From IMG/VR virus record IMGVR_UViG_3300027909_000023, positions 1 through 59,004 of that record: DNA of 59,004 nucleotides; one strand, written 5' to 3'. Under the pieces are notes generated by a model. That model searched no databases. It worked only from the letters and a program-made list of their open reading frames with translations, and was not told the DNA's origin. Source of the DNA: a virus. The position numbers and the translations under genes are program-made. Positions 1 through 7,834 of this stretch are shown here, in pieces. Numbering within the stretch: position 1 is the first letter of the stretch; each line of letters opens with the position of its first letter.

Positions 1-360
1 ACTGACGGTACCGATCAGTACTACGCCCTCCGCAAGCTCCCGCTCGGCGGCACGCTGCTCGTGCAGGAGAAGTCGACCCACGTCGACGCAGCCCTCTTCG
101 GCATCATCGGCCCGACCGTCGACAAGATCGACTACGTCGAGATCCCGGTGCGCTATCAGCAGCACGTCGGCGTGCTCGCCGCGGCGCAGGCGATCGTCGC
201 GGTCTTCATCCCCGGCCCGACGATCAGCCTCTCAGCCACCTTCGAGGTGCAGCAGCTGCCGGCGATCCCCGAGGCGCCGCCCGAGGAGCCGCTCGCGGAG
301 GACGCCCCCGAGTCGCCCGTCGCGGCGCGCCGTCGCCGGAAGGTCACCGCCGGTGGCTGA
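1..360 (+). CDS. Unknown virion-region protein, C-terminal part only
   Basis: The reading frame is already open at base 1, so the start lies outside the window and only the last 119 residues are seen. They contain a plausible beta-rich stretch (VDKIDYVEIPVRYQQ, then AQAIVAVFIPG) followed by a Pro/Glu/Ala-rich linker and a basic end (ARRRRKV). I do not recognise a family. It overlaps the next gene by 8 bases and sits at the head of the + strand structural operon, so a structural role (capsid, decoration or portal-proximal) is an inference from position. Confidence 0.75.
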   Translation, partial: TDGTDQYYALRKLPLGGTLLVQEKSTHVDAALFGIIGPTVDKIDYVEIPVRYQQHVGVLAAAQAIVAVFIPGPTISLSATFEVQQLPAIPEAPPEEPLAEDAPESPVAARRRRKVTAGG

Positions 361-1069
361 GGACTTCGGCTACTGCTGGCGCACCGTCCGCCTCTACTGC
401 CCGTCCGCCCCGACCTTCCTCGCGCGCGAGTGGGTGAACGCGGCCTACAAGCAGCTCCTGGGCGCACGGCACTGGGGCTTCCTGCGCGCCGAACTCACGC
501 TCACCCCCGACGGTATCGACCCCTACCTGGTGATGCCGTCCGACTTCGGCAGCTTCAAGGTCATCGTCGACCAGTCGGCCCAGTGCCGGATCGCCTTCTG
601 GTACTCGCTCGAAGACTTCGCGCTCATCGACCCCTCCGGCACCGCGACCGGCACACCATCCGCGCTCATCGCCACCACCCCGTCGACCGACCCGCTGACC
701 CTGGGCCAGCTGCGCTACCGCGCCTATCCCCTCGGCGCCTCGACCCTGACCGCGATCTACAACCGCCAGATGCCGCGCCTGACCGATGGCGATGTCTTCA
801 CCGGCGTCCTCGCCGACGGCGCCGAGACCCTGGTCGCGGGCGCGCTCGCGCAAGCCGCGCTCTGGCCTGGCACGGGCGAGAAAGCCAACCCGTACTTCAA
901 CGCCGGCCTCGCCCAGGCGAAAGCGAACGAGTTCCGCATCGGCATCCAGACCCTCTCCCTGCGTGACGACGAGCAATACCCCGACGACCTGTGGGACAGC
1001 TGGCAGGTCTGCGCCGCCGGCCTCGCGGCCGACCCGCGCTCGACGGACGTGTCCCTGTTAACTTCGTAG
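353..1069 (+). CDS. Putative head-tail adaptor-like protein
   Basis: A 238-residue protein with a GTG start at 353 overlapping the previous gene. The N-terminus (REWVNAAYKQLL) has the helical W-x-N-x-A-Y signature seen in the first helices of gp4/gp6-type head-tail adaptors of short-tailed phages. A beta-rich middle and a C-terminal helical segment (AETLVAGALAQAALW) follow the same order as two clearer adaptor-like genes at 9692 and 10433. By analogy it would sit between portal and tail. The family assignment rests on pattern and gene context, not on a conserved catalytic motif. Confidence 0.6.
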   Translation: MAEDFGYCWRTVRLYCPSAPTFLAREWVNAAYKQLLGARHWGFLRAELTLTPDGIDPYLVMPSDFGSFKVIVDQSAQCRIAFWYSLEDFALIDPSGTATGTPSALIATTPSTDPLTLGQLRYRAYPLGASTLTAIYNRQMPRLTDGDVFTGVLADGAETLVAGALAQAALWPGTGEKANPYFNAGLAQAKANEFRIGIQTLSLRDDEQYPDDLWDSWQVCAAGLAADPRSTDVSLLTS

Positions 1070-1089
1070 GCGTAGGTAGGAGTACCCCG

Positions 1090-1374
1090 ATGTCTGATCT
1101 GAAATCGCCCTGGACGAACCCGCCCGCCCCCGACGTCGGCCTCGAAGGCGACCTCATCACCGAGCGCGGCACCGACCCGCTCGTCGACACCGGCGGCACC
1201 AATGCCCTGCAGCCGGTCTGGACCAACGCGCCGGTCTCCACACCTGGCGGCGAGGAGACCGACAACTCGGTCTCTGGCCTGCCGAACCAACCGTCGCGGT
1301 TCCAGCCCTCCGAGCAGCCGCCCGGGCCGCCGGACCTCAAGGAGAAGAACCCCGGGACGATCGACAAGTCCTAG
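1090..1374 (+). CDS. Small proline-rich hypothetical protein
   Basis: 94 residues, rich in Pro, Gly, Thr and Asn with almost no hydrophobic clusters, so probably disordered. The ATG at 1090 is chosen because TAGGAG lies 7 bases upstream and the longer in-frame extension (from 991) reads through the end of the previous gene. It lies inside the structural operon. No family recognised; a linker or decoration component is possible but unsupported. Confidence 0.65.
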   Translation: MSDLKSPWTNPPAPDVGLEGDLITERGTDPLVDTGGTNALQPVWTNAPVSTPGGEETDNSVSGLPNQPSRFQPSEQPPGPPDLKEKNPGTIDKS

Positions 1375-1400
1375 CCGCGGGGCGCTTCACGGGAGTTGAC

Positions 1401-1694
1401 ATGATCAAGACCTATCAGGTCGCGCTGGCCGCGACGTCGAAGCGGCTCTCGGACGGCTTCGGCGGGAGCGAAGCCCTGAACATCCCGTTCCGTCAGCTGA
1501 TCCTCACCGCCACCGGCGGGACGGCGTATCTGGGGAGCGATGCCACTGTGACGACCTCAACCGGGCTGCCGGTCCTCACCACGGCGACCAACCCGCTGTC
1601 GATCGGGCCGTTCCCCACCGGGCCGGTGAAGCTCAGTGACTTCTACGCGATCGGGGCCGGCTCGACCCTGACCATCCTCGGCGTGCCGTTCTGA
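1401..1694 (+). CDS. Small structural-type protein (beta-rich)
   Basis: 97 residues beginning MIKTYQVALAATSKRLSDGFGG, with a ribosome binding site (GGGAG) 5 bases before the ATG. Short beta-strand-like segments and a Gly/Thr-rich centre resemble the small proteins often found between capsid and tail genes (attachment or decoration proteins). Its stop codon overlaps the start of the next gene (TGATG), so the two are translationally coupled. Specific role unknown. Confidence 0.7.
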   Translation: MIKTYQVALAATSKRLSDGFGGSEALNIPFRQLILTATGGTAYLGSDATVTTSTGLPVLTTATNPLSIGPFPTGPVKLSDFYAIGAGSTLTILGVPF

Positions 1695-1936
1695 TGCTGC
1701 TAGCTGACGCGGAACTGTGTTCAGGCTGTGGCGCGCTGGCGCCGCGGCATCCCTACGTCGGCGTCACCCGCGACGACGATGGCCGGATGGCGGCCTTCCC
1801 CATCTGCGCCGCGTGCTATGCGGATCCGGCGCACCGGCAGCGGGTGCTGAAGATGCATTTCTTTGCGCGGGACCAGGCGCCGGAGGCGGTCGATGCGGCC
1901 GAGCGCAACATCCTCGTGGAGCCGCCGCGTGCGTGA
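1694..1936 (+). CDS. Small zinc-finger-like protein
   Basis: 80 residues with two CxxC pairs (CSGC at residues 9-12 and CAAC near residue 39) spaced as a treble-clef or rubredoxin-like zinc site. Coupled to both neighbours by TGATG overlaps. Small zinc proteins inside structural operons are usually of unknown function; no enzyme motif is visible. Confidence 0.7.
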   Translation: MLLADAELCSGCGALAPRHPYVGVTRDDDGRMAAFPICAACYADPAHRQRVLKMHFFARDQAPEAVDAAERNILVEPPRA

Positions 1937-2325
1937 TGGATCCCAACTCGCAGCATCAGCTCTGGTCACGCTGGCACTACCGCGTCTATCCGGCAGCGGG
2001 CACGTCGCCGCGCTTCAGCCAGGTCAAGCTCAATTGCGCGCGGTTCGGGCGGCTGCTGTTCGGCGGCGCATCGGAAATGCTGCTCGAACAGATCGCGCCG
2101 CCGGGCGGGCGCGCCTACTGGGACGTGCAGATCCGCACCGAGGGACCGCCCGCGCACGACCCGCAGTACGTCGTCTGGATGCATGTCCAGTGGGATCGCT
2201 TTTTTCGGCACGGGTTCGGGGCGACGTGTGACGTGCAATCGGCAGTCAAGATCGAAGCGGGCAGTCGGCAGGATGGGAAGCCTGCCGATCAGGTGATCAT
2301 GCTTCCCTATCGCATTGGAGGGTAG
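1936..2325 (+). CDS. Hypothetical protein
   Basis: 129 residues starting MDPNSQHQLWSRWHYRVY. The ATG at 1936 overlaps the stop of the preceding gene (TGATG). It looks like a compact beta-rich protein with several aromatic residues (YWDVQIR, YVVWMHVQWDRFF). No family recognised. Its position in the head/tail operon suggests a minor structural or completion protein. Ribosome binding site GGAGGG for the next gene lies inside its last codons. Confidence 0.7.
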   Translation: MDPNSQHQLWSRWHYRVYPAAGTSPRFSQVKLNCARFGRLLFGGASEMLLEQIAPPGGRAYWDVQIRTEGPPAHDPQYVVWMHVQWDRFFRHGFGATCDVQSAVKIEAGSRQDGKPADQVIMLPYRIGG

Positions 2326-2329
2326 CTAT

Positions 2330-2737
2330 ATCGCGAATGCGCTCTACGACACGTTCAAGCAAGGGCTGCTCGACAAGCTGTTCGATCTGAACACCGACAC
2401 CATCAAGGCGTCGCTCATCGACAGCGCCGACTACACCTACAGCGCCGCGCATGATGAGTACAGCGGGGCGTCGCGTGATGTGCCGCTCGTCGCGATTGTC
2501 GCGGAGTCGGCGGCGCTGACCTCGCCGACGATCACCAACGGGGTGTTCGACACGGCCGATTTTTCCTGGACGAGCGTCAGCGGGGACCAGTCCGAGGCGA
2601 TCATCTTGTGGGACGACACGACGACCAATGATCGGCTCGTGTGTTTCTACGATGCGTCCATGACGGGGATGCCGGTGACACCCAACGGCGGGAATATTAA
2701 CGTCACCGTTCACGCGTCTGGATGGTTCGCCCTTTAG
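2330..2737 (+). CDS. Phage structural protein, apparent ATC start
   Basis: About 135 residues. The start is unusual. The only canonical start in range is TTG at 2315, which has no ribosome binding site and overlaps GGAGGG (2317-2322). That GGAGGG is 7 bases from an in-frame ATC at 2330, where translation as fMet would give MANALYDTFKQG. Small phage virion proteins of this type commonly begin with a MANALYD-like sequence followed by DTIKASLID, as here. Base composition drops noticeably from here to about 4.5 kb compared with neighbours, suggesting a separately acquired segment. Confidence 0.65.
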   Translation: MANALYDTFKQGLLDKLFDLNTDTIKASLIDSADYTYSAAHDEYSGASRDVPLVAIVAESAALTSPTITNGVFDTADFSWTSVSGDQSEAIILWDDTTTNDRLVCFYDASMTGMPVTPNGGNINVTVHASGWFAL

Positions 2738-2767
2738 TGTCGTATCGGTGTTGTGACGGACTAGTTC

Positions 2768-5053
2768 ATGGCTGACGTCAACATCGACACCACCGTCAGT
2801 ACCGCCTCGGCTCGCGGGATGCGCGCGGTCGTGTTCACGACCGACCTGATTGGCTATTGGTTTTACATCGATAGCACCGGCGACTTCGGCTACTCCAAAA
2901 CAACTGATGGTGGCGCGACGTGGGGAGCGAAAGTGACGCTTCACTCAACCACGGCCTTCGTGGCGTTTGACATTTGGTTCGACCAATGGACTCCCGGTGA
3001 CACGGGTGCCAACATTTACCTCAGCGCGTTTGACTCGACCAATGACGCCATCATCGTCGGAAAAGTTCAAACAGCGAGCAGTGACTCGTACGTCAATGTG
3101 ATCGCTGTCAGTTTGGCCTCGGCGGTCGCTGGTCGTGGTGCATTTGTTTCTGTCACGAAAACCCGCAGCAACTACGTGTACGTGGCGTTTGACATTGACG
3201 CTGGTGCGGAACGTGGGTTTTATCGCTCTGCGAATTTCTCGACAGCGGGTCCCGGCGGATCGACATGGAGCGCCAACCTTTCCACGACGTTTATTGAAGC
3301 GACCCTCGATACCTGCAAACTGTTCCCCGACGGCACCAGCGCAGACCCCGACGATTGTTGGGCGGTCTACTACGACGCGTCGGCCACGGCGATCACGCTC
3401 AAGCAATGGGATGCGAGCGCAGGCTCGCAGGTGGAATCGGCCACGATTGGGGTCGCGCACACGGACGGCGCGACCGACCTGACCGGCCAGTTCGGATACT
3501 CAGGCGCGATTCGACATTCGGACGGCCATCTGATCCTCGCCAAGGTTTCGCAGCGGGACAACGCGGCCTCGACGCATCAGGTCTTCGACATCACCGATAC
3601 GTCGACCATCACGACGAAGACGGCGATCACCACCAACATTGACGACCATTACTATCCGCAGGTCTTCATCGATCAAGCCACCAACGCGATTTACGTCGCC
3701 TACAACGGCAAGCGCGACGGCTCGGAGGTGATGGACACCACCACCAAGGTGTACTACACGAAGTCCACCGACGGCGGGACGACGTGGACGGCGGGCGATA
3801 CCGCGTACATGGAGGGCGCGGCGGGCGTCGTTCAGCAAGTGTGGTGTTCGCAGTCGGGGCGGCGGTTCTATGTCGGGTGGCGGGTCGGCACGACGCTGCT
3901 GGGGAACAAAGTCAATAGCGTCGTGATGGCGGTGACCCCGACGATCAGTGCGGGGTCGGTTGCCTCCACGGTCGTGGTGCAAGCCCCGACGCTCGCCTAT
4001 GGCCTGGTTGCGCCAGGGATGGTGCTCGCCGATAGCTATGCCTTCAGCAATCTGGTGAGCACGGCGGCCGAGATTTATCCGGCCTATGGCGTCGGGCAAA
4101 CGTTCTTAGGCAATGGTCAATCCCTCGATGTCGTCACGGTCCTGTTGCGGCAACACACCCTGGGCTCGGCGGGCTCACTGTACGCCTCGGTCTATGCGAC
4201 CACAGGCACACCGGGCACCGATGCGACGCCCACGGGGTCACCATTAGCCGCGTCCTCTGTGGTGCTGGACGTCTCCACTTTGACGAAGGGACGCGTGGCG
4301 CCGTACTCGTTTCCGTTTGTGGGGGCGGATGCGATTGCCCTGACGAACGGCGCGGCGTACGCCTTCATTCTCGACCGACGCGATGATGTGGGGATCGGCG
4401 AAGCCGTTCTGTGCGGCCAAGACACCAGTTCGCCGACGCACGCCGGGAATTACGTCGAGACGACGGACATGGCGGACCCGGTGTTCTGGGACCCGTCGGC
4501 GACTCGGGATCTACTGTTCCAGGTCTGGACGCGGCCGGGCGCGCAGACGTTCGCGCCCACGGTGGAGGCGGAAGCGGCGGGTGGAGGCGCCCAAGCGGTC
4601 ACCAGCGCCACCCTCGCGTCGAGCGCCAGCCCCTTCGCGCCGACCCTGGCCGCTGCCGTCACGACCGCTACCTGTGCGTCGACCGCCGCCGTCTCCGTCC
4701 CCGCGCTCGCCTATGCCCTGACCACCGCGACTCAGGCGACCAGCGCCCAGGTCTTCGCGCCGACCCTGACGCCCTCCGTCCTGCAACCGACGATCACCTC
4801 GACGGCCCTGCTGTTCGCGCCGCTGGTCGTGCCGACGCAGCTCGTCACGACCGCGACGATTGCGGCAGGATCGGGCACCTCGGCCCCGACCCTCGCGGTC
4901 GCGGTGGTCTCGGCTATACTCGCCGCTAGCACGACGCTCTTCCCGCCGCGCGTCGTGGTCGAGGGCGCCCCGCCCACGGACGGTGGGGACACGGGTGCGA
5001 TTCAGCTCGGCGAGACCCTGTCCGCGATGGTCGCGATTGGAGGGAGCTGGTGA
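2768..5053 (+). CDS. Sialidase-like beta-propeller tail/fibre protein
   Basis: 761 residues. Two Asp-box (BNR) motifs of the S/T-x-D-x-G-x-T-W type are visible, KTTDGGATW near residue 45 and KSTDGGTTW near residue 340, typical of sialidase-like six-bladed propellers that bind or cleave glycans. A jelly-roll-like stretch follows (about residues 415-580). The last 170 residues are imperfect repeats with a recurring FAPTL-type core separated by Thr/Ala-rich strands. No complete catalytic set (Arg triad, Tyr, Glu) can be assigned by eye, so binding rather than cleavage is equally likely. Codon use in the first two thirds is clearly less GC-biased than in flanking genes, consistent with transfer. 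Likely a receptor-binding or appendage protein. Confidence 0.7.
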   Translation: MADVNIDTTVSTASARGMRAVVFTTDLIGYWFYIDSTGDFGYSKTTDGGATWGAKVTLHSTTAFVAFDIWFDQWTPGDTGANIYLSAFDSTNDAIIVGKVQTASSDSYVNVIAVSLASAVAGRGAFVSVTKTRSNYVYVAFDIDAGAERGFYRSANFSTAGPGGSTWSANLSTTFIEATLDTCKLFPDGTSADPDDCWAVYYDASATAITLKQWDASAGSQVESATIGVAHTDGATDLTGQFGYSGAIRHSDGHLILAKVSQRDNAASTHQVFDITDTSTITTKTAITTNIDDHYYPQVFIDQATNAIYVAYNGKRDGSEVMDTTTKVYYTKSTDGGTTWTAGDTAYMEGAAGVVQQVWCSQSGRRFYVGWRVGTTLLGNKVNSVVMAVTPTISAGSVASTVVVQAPTLAYGLVAPGMVLADSYAFSNLVSTAAEIYPAYGVGQTFLGNGQSLDVVTVLLRQHTLGSAGSLYASVYATTGTPGTDATPTGSPLAASSVVLDVSTLTKGRVAPYSFPFVGADAIALTNGAAYAFILDRRDDVGIGEAVLCGQDTSSPTHAGNYVETTDMADPVFWDPSATRDLLFQVWTRPGAQTFAPTVEAEAAGGGAQAVTSATLASSASPFAPTLAAAVTTATCASTAAVSVPALAYALTTATQATSAQVFAPTLTPSVLQPTITSTALLFAPLVVPTQLVTTATIAAGSGTSAPTLAVAVVSAILAASTTLFPPRVVVEGAPPTDGGDTGAIQLGETLSAMVAIGGSW

Positions 5054-5385
5054 TCAAGCCCTTCGGCCGCATCATTGTCTCCACGCCCGGTGTGCCCGTG
5101 CCGGTGACGGCGCTGCAGACCGACGCGATCAATCGCCTCAACGTCCACGCCGTCCTCATCCAGGCGCTCTCGTCCAACACCGGCAAGGTCTACATCGGCA
5201 CGCGGGACATCAACCGCTCGACGCTGGCGGGTGTCTACGCCGTCCTCGCCGTCCCGACCCCCAGCGTGATTCCGACCTTCAGCGCGGCGCTGACGCTCGC
5301 CCCAGCGGGCATTCAGGTTCAGGACATGTACCTCGACGTCGACCTCGGCGGTGAAGGCGCGCTCGTCACGGTGCTCATCACATGA
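5050..5385 (+). CDS. Small structural-type protein
   Basis: 111 residues from a GTG start that overlaps the previous stop (GTGA), preceded by GGGAG. Alternating hydrophobic strands (RIIVSTPG, VHAVLIQAL, VYIGTRDI, DMYLDVDLGG) suggest a small beta-barrel or jelly-roll of the kind used as decoration or fibre-collar proteins. Similar in size and strand pattern to the 97-residue protein at 1401. No family firmly recognised. Confidence 0.65.
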   Translation: MIKPFGRIIVSTPGVPVPVTALQTDAINRLNVHAVLIQALSSNTGKVYIGTRDINRSTLAGVYAVLAVPTPSVIPTFSAALTLAPAGIQVQDMYLDVDLGGEGALVTVLIT

Positions 5386-5576
5386 TGGACCTGGGTTCGT
5401 CGCCGTTCACCGTCAGCGATCGCGCGCAGCTCGGGCCGAGCCTGATCAGCGTCGACATCTCCGCGCTCGAACCGCAGCGGCTCCCCCCGTGGGTCCGTCT
5501 GGTGTGTCGCGTCACCGTGTGGCTGCGCCGTTTGGAGGCGTGGGCGCGGGCTTCTAGGTTCCTAGGTTCCAGGTGA
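5382..5576 (+). CDS. Small hypothetical protein with amphipathic C-terminus
   Basis: 64 residues starting at the first of two adjacent ATG codons (5382, 5385) overlapping the upstream stop. The C-terminal half (PPWVRLVCRVTVWLRRLEAW) is an Arg/Trp-rich amphipathic segment that could lie on a membrane or pack against another virion protein. No family recognised. A TAGGTTCC octamer is duplicated across its end. Confidence 0.5.
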   Translation: MMDLGSSPFTVSDRAQLGPSLISVDISALEPQRLPPWVRLVCRVTVWLRRLEAWARASRFLGSR

Positions 5577-5580
5577 TCTG

Positions 5581-6723
5581 ATGCTGCTCTTCATGGACGG
5601 CCAGGCGCACTACTCGACCGCGCAGCTCGGGATGAAGTACTCGCACGTCGACACGACGGCCTGCACATATTCGGTCGTCCCGGAGGGGCGCTACGGCAAC
5701 TGCATCAAGCGCCTCTCGACCGCCAACGGCGGGAGCGGCTTCCTCGACATCACGCCGCTGATGACGCGCAGCGGCGTCTGGTCGCTCACCACCAGCGGCG
5801 TCTGCGGCTTCGCGCTCAAGATCGACGACCTCGAAAAGGTCGACACCTCGCTGGAGCTTGGGGCCGGCAACCTGATTAAGATCGTGGAGGGCGCCAACCA
5901 CCACCTGCGGGTCGTCGTCAACCCGTCCGGCACGCTGGCCCTGGTCCGCTACATGGGGAGCACCTACGAAGGGAGCAACGGCCCCCTCATCATCGCCGAG
6001 TCGGTCGAAGCGCTCGCCGAGAACACCTGGATGTTCATCGAGTTCAAGTGGGTGATCGACTCGACCGCCGGCAGCTTCGAGATCCGGCTCAACGGCGTGA
6101 CGATCCTGACCTACACCGGCGACACGCGCAGCCACGGCTTAATCGGCGACCTCGGCGTCTGGAACACGGTGCGTATCCTCAGCATCGACTCGGTACCCAG
6201 CCCTGGACCCTTGCTCACGCTGCGGATGGCCGACCTCTACGTCGCCGATCTCACCGGCGGCGCGGGCGACGTCAAGGACTTCCTCGGCGACGGCACCATC
6301 GCCACCATCTTCCCCGACGGCCCCGGTCTCGCCGCCGGCTGGACGCCGAACCCCGCCGCGCCGACCATCGCCAACTGGGACCAGGTCAACGACAAGCCCG
6401 CGCCCGACGACGACGCGACCTATGTTGTCACCACTGCGCCGGCCACGCGCGACGTCCACACCTTCGAGAACATCCCCGCCGGCTCGACCGTCTTCGGCGC
6501 GCACTACAACATGCTCCTCAGGAAGGAAGAGGCTGGCACCGCGATGATCAAGCCGGTGGTCGGCCAGGGCGGCGTCCAGTACGACGGGCCGGAACAAGGC
6601 GTGGCGAGCGATGCCTACGACCACTATCTCGCCCAGCCCTACGATCTCAACCCGGCGACCGGGGCGGCGTGGACCGCAGCCGAGATCAACGCGGGGCAGT
6701 GGGGCATCGTCAAGACGGCCTGA
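5581..6723 (+). CDS. Concanavalin-like lectin-fold tail protein, paralog 1
   Basis: 380 residues beginning MLLFMDGQAHYSTAQ. The centre reads like a laminin-G/ConA-type jelly roll (WMFIEFKWVIDSTAGSFEIR then NGVTILTYTGDTR), a fold that binds carbohydrates. It is clearly paralogous to the next gene: shared LLFMD-x3-HY start, F-x-E-x-K-W/V, VRLNGV/IRLNGV, DLYV-x-D, FLGD, GWTP, a PDDD-x-TY motif and a W-x5-NA-x3-G end. Most likely a virion appendage or neck protein involved in glycan binding. Confidence 0.7.
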   Translation: MLLFMDGQAHYSTAQLGMKYSHVDTTACTYSVVPEGRYGNCIKRLSTANGGSGFLDITPLMTRSGVWSLTTSGVCGFALKIDDLEKVDTSLELGAGNLIKIVEGANHHLRVVVNPSGTLALVRYMGSTYEGSNGPLIIAESVEALAENTWMFIEFKWVIDSTAGSFEIRLNGVTILTYTGDTRSHGLIGDLGVWNTVRILSIDSVPSPGPLLTLRMADLYVADLTGGAGDVKDFLGDGTIATIFPDGPGLAAGWTPNPAAPTIANWDQVNDKPAPDDDATYVVTTAPATRDVHTFENIPAGSTVFGAHYNMLLRKEEAGTAMIKPVVGQGGVQYDGPEQGVASDAYDHYLAQPYDLNPATGAAWTAAEINAGQWGIVKTA

Positions 6724-6740
6724 GGCGAGGAGACTGACCG

Positions 6741-7820
6741 ATGGCGCTTCTGTTCATGGACAGCTTCGATCACTACGTCACGGCGGACATCACCGAGAAG
6801 TGGTCCTCCTCGATCTCGAACTTCTTCGGGACGCTTGCCATCAACGCGACGGCGGGGCGGCGCGCCTCCGGGGGCTGGCGCTTCGCGCTGACCGGCAGCA
6901 ACAGCAATGCGTACGCCGGCATCAGCAAGACGCTGGCCCCGGCCGATGCCACCGGCATCATGGGGTTTGCCGTCTTGATCCCCGTGGGCACCGTCGGCAC
7001 CGTGGGCTTCGCGCTGGCCTCGCTGCGCGACGCCGGGACGGCGCAGGTCACCCTGCGCGCCAACGCGGACAACACGATCTCAGTCTGTCGCGGCTTGCAG
7101 AACGGCACGGTCCTCGGCACGTCCACGGCGACCTTCACCAGCGGTAGCTACTTCTACATCGAATGGAAGGTGACGATCCACGCCTCGGCTGGGACTGTCG
7201 ACGTGCGCCTGAACGGCGTGTCGATCCTGTCCCTCACCAGCCAGAACACGCGCAACACCGCGAACACCAGCTGGAACGCCGCGGTCCTGGGGTGGCTGGA
7301 GTTGGTCACCGATTCGTGCAGCGCGAACAACACCAACACCGACTTCGACGATCTCTACGTCTGCGACGGCAGCGGCGCCGCCCCGTGGAACACCTTCCTC
7401 GGCGACGTCCGCGTTGACGTCCGCAACCCGACCGCCGCGGGCGCGACCACCGGGTGGACGCCCTCCACCGGATCGAACTGGCAGAACGTCGACGACGCCG
7501 CGCCTGACGACGACACCACCTACAACTCGACCTCGACCATCAACGCCGTCGACACCTTCGTCGTGCAGGACGCGCCCGTCTCGGGTGCCGCGATCTTCGG
7601 CGTCCAGCACTGCCTGTCGCTGAAGAAGATGGACGCGGGCACCTGCACCGTCGCGCCGGTTGTCCGCCACAGCAGCACCGACTACGCCGGCAGCGCGATC
7701 TCGCCGAGCACCAGCTACGCCTACGGTCTCGTCATCAACCAGACCAACCCCGGCACCGCCGCGCAGTGGACCGAGAGCGACTTCAACGCCGCCGAGTTCG
7801 GCTACAAGCGCGTCAGCTGA
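6741..7820 (+). CDS. Concanavalin-like lectin-fold tail protein, paralog 2
   Basis: 359 residues, tandem duplicate of the preceding gene with moderate divergence, starting MALLFMDSFDHYVTAD after a GAGGAGA ribosome binding site. The jelly-roll signature (YFYIEWKVTIHASAGTVDVR, then LNGVSILSLT) and the PDDD-x-TY and DLYVCDG motifs are conserved. Adjacent paralogs of this type usually form alternating or stacked parts of a tail appendage. Whether the two assemble together or vary receptor range cannot be told from sequence. Confidence 0.7.
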   Translation: MALLFMDSFDHYVTADITEKWSSSISNFFGTLAINATAGRRASGGWRFALTGSNSNAYAGISKTLAPADATGIMGFAVLIPVGTVGTVGFALASLRDAGTAQVTLRANADNTISVCRGLQNGTVLGTSTATFTSGSYFYIEWKVTIHASAGTVDVRLNGVSILSLTSQNTRNTANTSWNAAVLGWLELVTDSCSANNTNTDFDDLYVCDGSGAAPWNTFLGDVRVDVRNPTAAGATTGWTPSTGSNWQNVDDAAPDDDTTYNSTSTINAVDTFVVQDAPVSGAAIFGVQHCLSLKKMDAGTCTVAPVVRHSSTDYAGSAISPSTSYAYGLVINQTNPGTAAQWTESDFNAAEFGYKRVS

Positions 7821-7834
7821 GCGAGGCCATGTAG

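Noticed and set aside
1390-1403. TTGACA-like sequence before the 1401 gene as promoter
   Set aside because: It lies between the GGGAG ribosome binding site and the ATG, so it is not a -35 box.
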